Positions 47,301 to 54,859 of a stretch of DNA of 64,000 nucleotides are shown here, piece by piece. The notes under the pieces were generated by a model that worked only from the letters and a program-made list of their open reading frames with translations, searched no databases and was not told where the DNA came from. The DNA is from Macrocystis pyrifera. Taxonomy: Eukaryota > Sar > Phaeophyceae > Laminariales > Laminariaceae. Location of the stretch: the NCBI GenBank assembly GCA_031763025.1, contig JASSKH010000006.1, forward strand, positions 14,473,479-14,537,478, in the 5' to 3' direction. Made by a program: the position numbers and the translations under genes. Every line of letters begins with the position of its first letter. Positions within the stretch are counted from its first letter, which is position 1.

Positions 47301-50300
47301 AATTCGAACAACACCTTCGATAGGCAAAGGTTAAGCTTCCATTTCTTCTAGAAACATCGTTTTTTTACGGGCCATATACTCGTATAGGTCCTATACGTAC
47401 CGTACTAAGACCCAGGGAGGGGCTCCAGAAAAGAAAGGGAAGCACGGGTCAGGAGCTATCACACCGTGTACGGCCTCTCTGAAGAACACACACCCCTCAA
47501 TCACAGAGAGGGTGGACACATAACACCGGCACGCCTGTGGGAAAAATATCTTGACGAGATCTGTCCAGAGCCATCATTTTCGTTGTGGTGTGTGTATACC
47601 CCCCCCTGGCTCTGGAGAACATCTGCTCGGAAATCCATCCCGGCAGGGGGGGTAAGGGGTGTCCTATCTTACCACCGACTCCGGCGCGGCATGCTGTTTC
47701 TCCTACCGCTGTGTGCTCTTCCAACACGGTTGACGAGGTCGATTTTATTATTTCTCCGGTCGTAAAACGGAGGCAGATCTCGGTCCCCGCATTTGAGTTT
47801 CCATGCACGCGCTCGTGGTTATCTCTCCATCTTCATCCGGCTAGCTACACCCCGCTTCTCCATAGGGGGGTAGGTAGTAGATACCAGGTAGACAGCAAGA
47901 AGTCGACGCCTACTCACGTCGAGCCCGGCAATGTCTCGTCCGGTCAGCTCGTGAAGGACGTAAACCTCCTAAACCTGTAGAATCAAGGCTCGTCAGGCTG
48001 TGGCAGTACGCGCCTCACCCCACTCAACGACATTCCGGCCACGGAGGCAGTTATCTCTCTCTGGCTTTGGTCGATATGGTTGATATGGATGGGTCTCGAA
48101 AGGGCTCTCGTAGCACACACCACGCCATTCCAAAGGTAGTGCTCTCACCATAAACAGATACAGCACACACGACACGCAAATACCCAGTAGTGCCTTATAG
48201 CTGTTAGTATTGCAAGTTCCGTTTTGTGGACAAACCACTTCGAATTTGAGTGGTTTGTCCCAAAAATGGGACCGCAGTTTGCCCGAAAAGGGTGTTATTG
48301 GACCGATAAGAAACGATTGGTCTTCATGTCTATATACCCCAAAAGGCGCTTACATTCACGCCCAGAGGCCATAGTGCTATCAGGTATATCACAAAACACA
48401 ACACACGACGCATAACAATGCCAGTAGCAGTGCTCGAATCTATGACAACATTTCCGACAGCAGAACATACCCAATACCTGGTATATTGCAAAACGAAACG
48501 CACGCTCAGCAGGAAACACAAGGGTTGCCCACAAAACAAATGGTTGATGATGAAAGGATGAAAAAATACGCCACAAAAGTTCGGCCACCTCCTGCTAACC
48601 CTCACACTGCAGTAGTGCCAGACTCTCTACAATGCCGGTACGCGCTATTGCGGGGGACCATAGCAAATAGGACCAAATAGTGGGAGAAAAAAAAGGTAAA
48701 TATATAGGTTTTTGTGTGTACCGTAGGTCCTATTTACTATACCCCCCCGTAAAATTAATAGCCAACAACACCGGCACTATAGCGTCAACCGGCACTAATT
48801 ACCCCGCACGCTGCCGCACTGGTTAATCCCATACAGCATGTGCCAACCGATTCCACACGCACTACAGCAGGCAACTTCCCGCACTATAGAGGGATCACTA
48901 CTGTACTTGCAAAAAAGTGCCCTACACCAATTCTAAGTAAAAACATATTCCCAAACACGCGGGTGCAGTTGTCCGCAGTGATAATAACAAAGGCGCGCAT
49001 TACTTCTTTCCTTACTATACCCCCGCCCAACCCGTACCTACACATTCTTCAACCCCTACCTTTGGTTCCGGAAGTCCTCAGGAGGCAGCAGTCCCGCACC
49101 GTCACTCCTGCCGTCCTCGTCCGCGCCTTCCGGGTTCGCACTTGACCCCCCCCCAGCCCCAGTCGCCACCGCCGTCGCCGTCGATGGCAACGCTATCCTT
49201 GTCGACCCTTCTCCGCCACCCCCTGAACTCGCCCCCCCCCTTCCCACCACCTCCTCACGTTTTGTAGGTGGCGCGCCGCCACCGCTGCTGCCGCCGATAC
49301 GACTACGGCTGCCGGTGCCGGTACTGCTGCTCGTGTTGCTAACAGCGATACCGCTATTTCCGGCGGCCGGTCGGTTCTCCTTTGAACCCGACGCAAAGGA
49401 GGAGGACGGCGAAATCGGCAGCTGCGGCTGCTGTTCCGGCGAGCAAGAGGAAGAGGAGGGGGGGGGGGGGAGGAGGAAGAGGAGGAGGGAGAAGAAGAGG
49501 CGTTCTGTGGGGGAGGGGGGGGGTAGCGGCGGTGAAGAAGGAGGAGGAGGAGGAGAGGACCATTTCCTCCCAAGCTTCTTGTAGCCTGATCCGGGCACCT
49601 CTGCATACCTGGCGGAAAGGACAGGGGGAAAGGTCTGTGGGCGTAAGAGGGTGTTCCGGTGTAGGGAGGTATGCATAGAACGATCGGAATAATCTCGTGG
49701 TGGGCATGGAACACGGAAAAGACCAAGGGAGAATTTCTGTGGCGTTTTAGAGGGTGTTCCAGAATAGGGAGGCATGCATAGAACGGTCGGCGGGGCACAA
49801 CCTCGCGGTGGACGAGGAACACGGTTAACATAGGAGGGAACTCAGGTGACGTTTTAGAGGGTGTTCTATTAATAGCGTTAACATAGGAGGGAACTCAGGT
49901 GACGTTTTAGAGGGCATTCTTGTGGGTACAATCTCGTGGTAGGCGCGGAACACGGAAAGGAACTTCGGTGGCGTTTCAGAGGGTGTTCCAGCGTAGGGAG
50001 GCCTACCTAGAAATATGGGCACAATCCCGTGGTGGACACGGAACACGGATAGAACCGGGGGGTTCTGTGGCGATAGACGGTGTTCCAGTCTATAGCAGGG
50101 AGGCATGCATAGAACTGTGGGCGCAATCGGTGGACGCGGAGCACGAAAAATACATGCGGAGAGGTCTGTGGACGTTTAGAGGGTGTGCCAGCTTATACAG
50201 GGAAGCATGCATAGAACGGCCCGCGGAGTACAGTCATCGGCGAGGAACCGCACATTCACCAAGCAAACGTTTGTTCTCCTCGCGAGTGTCCTTCACGGCC

Positions 50301-52861
50301 ACAAAATCAACAAAGAAAAACCAGAGGCGAAGTCGAAAGCGCAAAAAAAAAACACCCCGTCGAGCGAGTGCTTGGTCCACAATAACGGGACGGCAGTTCT
50401 AAGAGGGGTAATCCTTTCTGTTGTACAAGTGCACTCGCGCTTTCGGAGACAACCAGCTTCGAGCTAGCATGGGATCAATTTCGCAGACAAACTCGAGACA
50501 ATTAGCACGCACCTCTCCAGCATGCTCAAGAACGTCTTGTGCGAGCGCGCCGCGTTGGTAGCCGTTTCCCCCTCGGCGCTCCCATTCGGATTCTCGTCCA
50601 ACACCCAATACATCACCGTGCACACCACCGGAGTTCCGGGCACCATGATGTTGAGAATGAACAAAAAGGGGGCGATCTCCCCCTCGCCTCGTAGCTCCTT
50701 GTGTAGGCGGAAACTCGGTCGCGGCATCTGCGGAGGCATTCGGATGCAGGGGTTGGGGGGCTTACGTTTATGCTGCAGCTCGCAGATACAACATGTGTAC
50801 ATCGTACGTACGTACGCCGATTCTGATTTTAGTTTAATTTTCCCGTCTGAGATGTACGATTTGCTTCAGTTCTTATGTGTATTGTTGTAATCCTCTTCTC
50901 TTCCTGGGGTGTCCTTCCACCGGAGGGTCATTGGAGTCTCTGTCCTGCGACCACGAACTCGATTTTGGCGATGGCAAAATGTGAGAACAACGAAAACAAC
51001 AAAATTTGGAGGCGTTTGGAGGCAGGGGTTAGCTAGGGGCCCACATGTAGATGCAAGGGTTATTAGGTGAGGCATTCGGAGGCAGGGGATAGGGGCTCAC
51101 ATGTGGAGGCATTCAGAGGCAGGGGTTAGAGGCTCACATGTGGAAATATTGTACACCTCGGACAGATCAGACAGATCATGATCTGCCTGTAGATCATCTA
51201 GTTCCTCTCCTGCCGCTGTGAGAGGTTGTGCAGGATCTGTCTATAGGACAGATCCCACCCACGAAACATGCGATAGATCATCCGGGTTATACGGGTCCCG
51301 CGCGGCAACATTAGCTAAGACCGGGAACATATCTGCCTTGAAATATCTGGATCATCTCGTGGGAATGATCTGTAGATGATCTGTCCGAGCTGTGAAACAT
51401 TGGGAGGCACTGGCAAAGGGGCTCACGCGTGCAGGCATTCGGAGGCAGGTCATGTGGAAACCGTGGGAGACAGGGGTTAGGGGCGCACAAGTGGGGCTCA
51501 CATCAAGCTATATAAACGCCTTTTCCAAGAGATACCTTATCGCGAGGGCTGTGTACAGACCTCGGACCTGCTTGGACGAAATCGTTGGCATATACCTGGT
51601 ACCTATTTTTACATAACCCTAACCCTGACCACGACCGCCTGAGAAATATGTGAGACTGAAGATGGTTTTGATATAATGAGGATTAGCGCGGACTAACAAC
51701 CACTTTTTCCAAGGTGGGGCCAAGTCGTGAACGCTACCATTCTGTCCGAAAATATAAGGACCGGTTGTACGTGAACATTCAAAACAAAATGTACTTATAT
51801 TTAGGTGCAGCGTGGCACTGCCGGTTGCTTCGGCGATCGTGGCGAACCTCTGTGTGGCACCCGTCTCATACGAAAAAAATCACTGAAAAAAAACGTGGAG
51901 GCAAAGTGATGAGTGATGGATGAAGGCAGAGCGACTGAGAGAAACGAAGGGAAGGAGGGAAAGGGGTTGACTTTTATTAAGGCGAGTTGCGCAAACGGGT
52001 TGATAATCCACACGTCGGACAGATAGATCATCTACATACAGATAATCTAGATATCGACATTGCCGTTATGAGATGTTTTGCAGGATCTGTACACGTACTC
52101 TAGATATCCAACGCAGGAAACATGCTCTAAATCATGCAGATTATACGGCTCCAACGTGGGCTAGATCATACAGATCACACGTATCATACAGATCAGGGAT
52201 TTATCTGCCTTGAAAGATCTACTGCAGATCATCAAGTGGGAATGATCTGTAGATGGTGTGTCCGATGTGGGACAGGCTCACCTGCCCTTTGAAGCCACGT
52301 GGTAGACTTCACTCTCAACCGCAAACAGGTCCACATGGGCCAACCGCATCGCCGCAGGCCCGGCTGTAACCTGAAGTCAAGCCCACCCCACCAACGAAAC
52401 AGGAAGCGGCGAAGAATCGAGCGAGGTGTTGGGGGCAAAATTGGTTGGCGTTTGACCCCATATTGAGTGACCGTCCCCGTAAACAAAAAATCAATATAAA
52501 AAGGTCCAAAAAGGTCCAAAAAGGCCTTGACGCGCCCGACAAGACCGGTCTCCTATACCGCTGTGTCCCTAAATATCACAACCGTTTGCATTCAATATTA
52601 GTATAAAAAAGGTCCCTATATCTCGGGACAGAGTGGTATACCACAGCACTCCAGAAATGGTCGATATACAAGCACCGTTTGATTTTAGCATCATAATCTA
52701 GACGGTGACTATATTGCCGGCCAGAGTGAACCAGACATATATTTCAGCACCTTTGTTGGACGATACAGCGAGCCCTGAGCACTGATTCCCCGGGACACCA
52801 ACGCTACGTACTCGCAGATGTCTTTTTGAAGCAGAGGGTGCATCATTTCAACGCGGACATG

Positions 52862-52896
<35 letters not shown>

Positions 52897-54385
52897 CCTG
52901 CAGCGCTGATCCCTCGCGTGCGAAAGAAAGCTAAAGCTCCTTACGGCAGTGCGAGTACACTCGTACAGAAGGCTGCTGGAAGGGTCAAAACAATGAACTG
53001 CAATACATCAATCAGTACTGTTGTCTGTATATTTACGAGTACGAGGTGGGAGTACGAGTACGTGTTGCCTGTGACTGAACTACCGAACCCAGGCATGAAC
53101 ATGAACATGCCCATCATACCGCAATACTCACCTTCTTTTTATCGGACATGTAGTTGGGTCCCCTAACATTGAAACAGCATTCGGGCCCGCCGTCTTCCCA
53201 GTACCGCGGCAGCCCCGGCGAACGCCCCCCAAATGCCTCAACCCCCCCTCCCTCTCCCGCTACCGCCTCCGCCGACGCCGTCCCCGCCGGGTCGGCGGTC
53301 ACGGACGCCGTTAGCTCACTGCTGCTATCCCTTCCAGTACCACTGCCGGCACCGGTTGAGTCCCTCGGGCCTTTTCTCTTCCCGGCCACACTGCCGGAGT
53401 TTGGGAGGGGTGGGGCGAGAAAGGCCCTGCCTGCTCTGCCAGCTACGTCGGTCCAGCGTCGAGCCGCGGCGAGGATGAACATCGCGCCCGCGAGCCCCGC
53501 GAGGTGCCTCCAGAAAAACCGCACGATTAGGCCCAGCGCGACGAGGACCACCGAGAGCAGGAGATAGCGCGCCGAGGCACTCCTTCCCCGGATGTTTTTT
53601 CTAGCAGCTGCGAAGTCGGGGCTGCCAGCGTCAGTGACGGCCTGGGTGTGAGTCGAGGGCGCCACTAGCTGCACCCGCTGCTGGTGCTGGGTTTCCAACC
53701 TGCCCTGGTTGGGACGGTATCTGTCTGCTGCAGCGGTGGTCGCCCCGCTATGAGGCTGTATGCTCAAGCCGGAAACGTTGCCCACTCGGGCGCGTCTGCG
53801 GACGCGGGGCGTGGGGCCGCTAAGACCTCGGGGCGCGGCGGAAGGCTGCACCGGGCGAGCATCGCCGTGAGAATTCCTCGAGGGACGCACTGTCCCTGCT
53901 CCTGTTCCTGTTCCTGCTTCTTCTGCTGGTGGTGGTGAAGGTGGTGGTGGTTCTGATGCTGGTGTGGTGTCGGGTGCACGAGAACCGGTCGAGATTGAAG
54001 TCGTCCGCCGAGTGGGGGAGCCGGTTCTTCTCGGAGGGTCAACCGCTCCCTTTCCGTCCCACGGTCGATGGCGCTGTTCTTCCCGTCGAACACCACCACC
54101 TTCACGCGAGCGCTCTCTCACCCTCCTCTCGTCCTGCTCTGGTGTTGTCAGAGTGGTCGTCGTCTCAACCGAATTGTTGACTGGGTCCGCCCTGCCGAGC
54201 TTGCGAGAGATGGCTTGGAGCGCCATGCGAGCTGCCCTCCCTGGAGAAAGATGCTGTTTGCTTTGAAGCAGCTCCTGGTCTATCTCCTCGTCTTTCAGGC
54301 GTTCGCTGTTGGACCTACCGATCACACCCGGTCTAACCGGGTGGCCAGGTGCTGTACTTGGACCTGTGTCGTCGTTTACTTCCAT
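26432..54385 (-). CDS. EDR2-like (EDR2_C/DUF1336) membrane-associated protein, 7 coding exons
   Basis: Coding segments are 53132-54385, 52282-52370, 50513-50713, 49060-49608, 29149-29282, 27320-27416 and 26432-26729. Junction phases run 0, 2, 2, 2, 1, 2, giving about 873 residues. The first ~270 residues are disordered (Pro, Ser, Arg). Two hydrophobic helices follow (about 274-289 and 295-308), then the EDR2_C domain from about 395: CCFNVRGPNYMSDKKK, HVDLFAVES, APFLFILNIMVPG, PPEDFRNQ, RFKLIPSIV, FIVRKAVGNKPALLG, VETDVDVGSS, and EELPEKCLGVIRL. Plant EDR2 proteins are membrane or lipid-associated negative regulators of defence and cell death; the role here is unknown. START and PH domains present in plant EDR2 were not found. 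Odd: a ~180-residue low-complexity insert splits the domain, and one intron is about 19.8 kb. The start Met at 54385 is the first ATG after an in-frame stop. The exon-3 5' edge is the least certain point. Confidence 0.85.
26935..27140. repeat. CTAGATCCT decamer tandem and diverged GATCT-family element
   Basis: About five CTCTAGATCC units (26954-27005) are followed by TTTGCCGTTATGAGACATGAG and TTGCACAAGC, which resemble interior blocks of the GATCT-rich elements at 52015-52268. It lies in the intron between exons 6 and 7. Confidence 0.6.
27320..27416 (-). CDS. EDR2-like gene exon 6
   Basis: It follows GTGCAG and ends GGCAG|GTAGGC. With the G carried over from exon 5 it reads DVGSSVIAEKIVSL, then GYARSLTVELGICLEG. 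This matches the EDR2_C segment IGSS…GYV.SL.VDLA..IEG. Confidence 0.87.
27420..27840 (+). repeat. Degenerate tandem repeat, ~70-110 bp
   Basis: Repeated wording: AACGGACGGGCAGAAAGGGG, GTCGGATGTGACGGTTCG, GTCAAATCGAGGCGTTTCTCC. There are four or five units, immediately upstream (sense strand) of exon 6. It is therefore another array abutting a 3' splice site of this gene. Confidence 0.6.
28690..29110. repeat. GATCT-rich degenerate repeats
   Basis: Dense GATCTGTA/GATCTATA/GATCCTATAG words with an inner duplicated block (ATCGTGATCTGTGCAATTCGTGAAGGGCAAAT versus GATCGTGAGCTGTGCGATGTGCGAAGGG). It is located just downstream of exon 5. Confidence 0.6.
29149..29282 (-). CDS. EDR2-like gene exon 5
   Basis: The acceptor is AAAACAG|G and the donor is GATGTCG|GTGAGA. 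The reading is FKLIPSIVSGPFIVRKAVGN, then KPALLGRKLSQRYF and GYVETDV. This is the heart of EDR2_C (plants: FKLIP…EGYW.VK.AVG.K..LLGK). The phase-2 entry fits exon 4 exactly (…EDFRNQ-R-FKLIP…), although exon 4 lies 19.8 kb away. Confidence 0.9.
29365..29958 (+). repeat. Tandem array of decoy 3' splice-site/exon-start copies
   Basis: About nine degenerate copies, spaced 50-100 bases, of the word GGTATCAGCTTGAACCTG followed by TTTTCG, each with an A-rich spacer containing GGGAAGAAAA. On the sense (minus) strand each is a copy of the exon-5 acceptor plus its first codons (CGAAAACAG|GTTCAAGCTG). Copies start near 29365, 29451, 29534, 29592, 29668, 29733, 29807, 29855 and 29932. Several keep AG|G and the frame for R-F-K-L-I. 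Confidence 0.85.
30394..30690 (-). mobile_element. GATCT-rich inverted-repeat element, copy 1
   Basis: The ends read CACACATCATCTACAGATCA and TGTAGATGATCTTCCCGACGTG. The interior block CTCATGTTGCCGCCGGGCGG … GGACATGTTTCCTGGGTT recurs at 31225-31300. Orientation is reverse relative to 51160-51395. Confidence 0.65.
31145..31390 (-). mobile_element. GATCT-rich inverted-repeat element, copy 2
   Basis: It shares CCCACAGTTCATGATCTAGA, CATGTTGCCGCCGGGCGG and GGACATGTTTCCTGGGTTG with the copy at 30394. A MITE follows about 60 bases later. Confidence 0.65.
31450..31558 (-). mobile_element. 110-bp palindromic MITE, copy 4
   Basis: TATTACGGGGGGCCATAGTAA … ACTATGGTCCCCCGTAATA, with the interior reversed (AAAACCTATATATTTACC). 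Intact ends. Confidence 0.88.
31750..32095 (+). repeat. Tandem duplication with G-runs
   Basis: The two units share TTGGCAAAAATCGA, GGATGCTGAAGGCACCCTATACATGCGCAAC-type wording and a GGGGCACA(A/G)TTAC block before a G-run (31855-31870, 31890-31910, 32080-32092). A further piece (GACCACGGCTTATTGTCCAG) recurs at 31928 and 32418. Confidence 0.7.
32088..32275 (-). repeat. Poly(C)-ended repeat, reverse copy
   Basis: Reverse complement of the 13919-14105 unit: GGGGG-GTACTCATTATCATGCATGGCC … CGAAGCGCCGTGAGGTG … GTGGGCTGCATCCTACTAAG. Confidence 0.75.
32341..32390 (+). repeat. Poly(G), 50 bases
   Basis: Fifty consecutive G on the plus strand, inside the 19.8-kb intron (poly(C) on the transcribed sense strand). 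Its length is subject to assembly error. Confidence 0.95.
33605..34055. mobile_element. ~450-bp foldback element
   Basis: The left arm starts GAGCATATTTTCGGACTTCA and GGATGAAAGATTACTTCAGG. The right arm ends with its reverse complement (TGAAATAATCTTTCATCCTTAAGTCCGAAAATAT). Matching inner blocks include CACAAGGCACCACCTCACGG/CGCGAGGTGGCGCTTTGTGG. It has no coding capacity. Confidence 0.8.
34540..35580 (+). repeat. Degenerate CGTACTCGTAC repeats
   Basis: At least four blocks (near 34570, 35020, 35215 and 35488) share a GCGTGCGTACTCGTA run, an ACTCGTACAACAACGCTCGAG block and CAGCTACTGCTGTAACTGCTGTG. They are separated by ~200-300 bases. A GACA microsatellite lies at 34982-35010. Confidence 0.65.
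36970..37477. mobile_element. 508-bp foldback with ~250-bp arms
   Basis: The left end GTCAGGCCACTTCTTGTGAA pairs with the right end GCATAAGAAGTGGCCTCAG. CAGCACGTTCGCATGAG pairs with CATGCGAACGTGCTGAAA, and CTCAGAATGTGTCGGAGTTC with its complement near 37355-37375. The two strands therefore encode similar frames in mirror (…SRLRMC…SLQDL…). The arms meet near 37228, so RNA from here would fold into one long hairpin. Confidence 0.88.
38780..39580 (+). repeat. Degenerate CAGTATTTCGAGGTTCTGTACT satellite
   Basis: Many imperfect words such as CTCTCAGTATCTTGAGGTTC, CGCAGTATTTTGAGGTTC and CCAAGTATTTCGCGTTTC occur at irregular ~20-60-base spacing, on both strands. Confidence 0.6.
41470..41800 (+). 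mobile_element. GATCT-rich element, copy 3
   Basis: It contains TGCCGCTATGAAATGTTGAGCAGG, then three to four GATCTGTAGAGTACAGAAG units, GATCCAACCCAGAAAATG and CCCGGCGACATGAGC. This parallels the 51160-51395 copy in order. Confidence 0.6.
42342..42413. repeat. ~65-bp hairpin element (GTCCCGT…ACGGGAC family)
   Basis: CAGTCCCGTGCTGGGGACAAACCACTCAAATTG is followed by a complementary half (GCTTGTCTCCAAAACGGAAGTGCTGCAG). A half copy lies at 42043-42075. Confidence 0.65.
42573..42682 (+). mobile_element. 110-bp palindromic MITE, copy 5
   Basis: The left end is intact (TATTACGGGGGACCATAGTAA); the right end is mutated (ACTATCGTTCTCCGTAATA). Confidence 0.85.
43338..43592 (+). repeat. 46-bp satellite grown from the hairpin element
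   Basis: Five units begin at 43381, 43427, 43473, 43519 and 43565, exactly 46 bases apart: AGTACTTTGTCCCCAAAACG, GGACTGCTCAAACCACTC, TAATTTCA. Units differ at one or two bases. The left edge (GACTGCAGTCAGTCCCTTGG) is the opposite arm of the hairpin. Confidence 0.95.
43662..43774 (+). mobile_element. 110-bp palindromic MITE, copy 6
   Basis: TATTACGGGGGACCATAAAAA … ACTATGGACCCCCGTAATA, inserted close to the 46-bp satellite. Confidence 0.85.
43907..43975. repeat. ~65-bp hairpin element, copy
   Basis: GCCGTCCCGTTGTGCGGACAAAGCAGTCAAATT is followed by GTTCGTCCCCAAAGCGGGAATGCAGCAG, the imperfect complementary arm. Confidence 0.65.
44790..46010 (+). repeat. Interstitial CCCTAA/CCTAAG-like tracts
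   Basis: Three patches occur: 44796-44870 (TACCCTAACCCTTAATGG), 45277-45292 (GTTAGGGTTAGTG) and 45846-46005 (GTAACCCTAACCC, then AAGCCTAAGCC units). They resemble degenerate telomere-type repeats. A 47-bp direct duplication lies at 45181-45275. Confidence 0.5.
46915..47075 (+). repeat. GGGTTGGGTTGG / ACCCGACCCG inverted repeat
   Basis: Five TTGGG pentamer units are followed by GATCGGGTCGGGTCGG and, after AGGAGGTTTTCAAACTCTTACG, by TACCCGACCCGACCGG. This is the same layout as 25690-25860. Confidence 0.6.
48213..48277. repeat. ~65-bp hairpin element, well-preserved copy
   Basis: GTTCCGTTTTGTGGACAAAC with ACTTCGAATTTGAGTGG at the turn, then TTTGTCCCAAAAATGGGAC. The arms are almost fully complementary. 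Confidence 0.8.
48646..48753 (+). mobile_element. 110-bp palindromic MITE, copy 7
   Basis: TATTGCGGGGGACCATAGCAA … ACTATACCCCCCCGTAAAA. Both tips carry point changes. It is located ~300 bases downstream (sense) of exon 4. Confidence 0.8.
49060..49608 (-). CDS. EDR2-like gene exon 4: low-complexity insert
   Basis: The acceptor is CTTTCCGCCAG|G and the donor is CAAAG|GTAGGG. It begins YAEVPGSGYKKLGRKW, then about 150 residues of Pro, Ser, Gly and Ala runs (including a hydrophobic Leu/Phe patch ERLFFSLLLFLL), and ends GLLPPEDFRNQ. Only the last ~10 residues belong to the conserved fold; in plants this position is a short loop. Confidence 0.8.
49609..50225 (+). repeat. Minisatellite, ~110-130-bp unit, next to the exon-4 acceptor
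   Basis: Five to six diverged units occur, each with GAGGGTGTTCCAG, GTAGGGAGGCATGCATAGAAC, CAATCTCGTGGTGG and GGAACACGG. They nearly fill the intron between exons 3 and 4 (49609-50512). On the sense strand the unit also stays largely open, giving repeated PYxGTPSKTPxKF-like peptides, but splice evidence places it in the intron. A 37-base block is duplicated at 49832-49910. Confidence 0.8.
50513..50713 (-). CDS. EDR2-like gene exon 3
   Basis: The exon contains GEGEIAPFLFILNIMVPGTP and VVCTVMYWVLDENPN, the central strands of EDR2_C, and ends LSMLE(R) at GGAGAG|GTGCGT. The 5' edge at 50713 (CCGAG|T) is set by phase. A better-looking acceptor, CCTCCGCAG (edge 50727), would need a one-base indel, for instance in the G-run near 50685, to keep the frame. 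Confidence 0.75.
51160..51395 (+). mobile_element. GATCT-rich inverted-repeat element, copy 4
   Basis: Terminal repeats are TCGGACAGATCAGACAGATC and GATCTGTAGATGATCTGTCC. The interior has CTGCCGCTGTGAGAGG, GATCCCACCCACGAAACATG and TGCCTTGAAATATCTGG. Confidence 0.75.
52015..52268 (+). mobile_element. GATCT-rich inverted-repeat element, copy 5
   Basis: TCGGACAGATAGATCATCTA … GGGAATGATCTGTAGATGG, ending in GTGTCCGA. Interior blocks match copy 4 (TTGCAGGATCTGTAC, GCAGGAAACATGC, TGCCTTGAAAGATCT). It ends only about 15 bases from exon 2. Confidence 0.75.
52282..52370 (-). CDS. EDR2-like gene exon 2
   Basis: This 89-nt exon runs from CTTCAG|GTT to GGGCAG|GTGAGC. It reads VTAGPAAMRLAHVDLFAVES then VYHVASKG. 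Plant EDR2_C has VPAGEP…LVAVDLF and …HIASR at this place, so the alignment is close. Entry is phase 0 and exit is phase 2. Confidence 0.88.
52862..52893 (+). repeat. AGC triplet microsatellite
   Basis: About ten AGC units inside the first intron of the EDR2-like gene (52371-53131). Confidence 0.95.
53132..54385 (-). CDS. EDR2-like gene exon 1: disordered N-terminus, helices, domain start
   Basis: It encodes 418 residues, starting MEVNDDTGPS and ending CCFNVRGPNYMSDKKK at GAAG|GTGAGT. Residues 1-270 are charged or Pro/Ser-rich. YLLLSVVLVALGLIVRFFW and a second short helix (GLAGAMFILAA) could form a membrane hairpin. No signal peptide is seen. An in-frame stop lies upstream with no AG acceptor near it, so ATG 54385 is the likely start. 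Confidence 0.82.
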
Positions 54386-54746
54386 GACCAGCGCAGCGCG
54401 CGCGCGTTTCGAACTTATTTTACCAATGCCCTTCAGAACGTCCAGCGTCGTCGGAAATGCACGCAATGAAGGAGTTCCACACGATTTGTGTTAAATGTTT
54501 GAAACGGGGATGGGGGACAAAAGTTGGGGACATACCCACACACACAATGATCCACCCAGTCTGTCACTCTGTGTCCTGGTTTCACGGTCTAAAAAGACCT
54601 GCGCTTCCGTGGTGGTTTAAATGAAGCAATAATGCACTCGTGTTAAGAAAGTGCGCCTGTTCTCGCTTGCAGCTCGAATACTAGCAGTACTTGATTTACT
54701 GTAACAGCAGTTATTATTAATAGTACTATATTATACTGGTAGTTGT

Positions 54747-54859
54747 TATTACGGTGGACCATACATAGTAAATGGGACCAAATTTTGTTAGTAAAAAAGA
54801 GACAAAATATAGGTTTTTGTATTTACCGTAGGTCCTATTTACTATGGTCGCCCGTAATA
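54747..54859 (+). mobile_element. 110-bp palindromic MITE, copy 8
   Basis: TATTACGGTGGACCATACATAG … ACTATGGTCGCCCGTAATA. A 4-base duplication (CATA) sits in the left arm. It lies about 360 bases upstream of the EDR2-like start codon, within the likely promoter region. Confidence 0.85.

Larger units (their letters stand above)
29283..49059 (-). other. 19.8-kb intron of the EDR2-like gene
   Basis: The intron is bounded by donor CAAAG|GTAGGG and acceptor AAAACAG|G and joins two parts of one folded domain in phase. It contains palindromic MITEs, GATCT-type elements, two foldbacks, satellites and poly(G). A same-strand Ser/Pro-rich open stretch at 40956-41174 is unassigned and could be noise or an alternative exon. 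Confidence 0.85.

Noticed and set aside
49620..50106. Repeat protein (PYxGTPSKTPxKF units) on the minus strand
   Set aside because: The frame is open across minisatellite units, but it lies between an exon donor (50512) and a good acceptor (49609) of the EDR2-like gene, so intron is the better reading.
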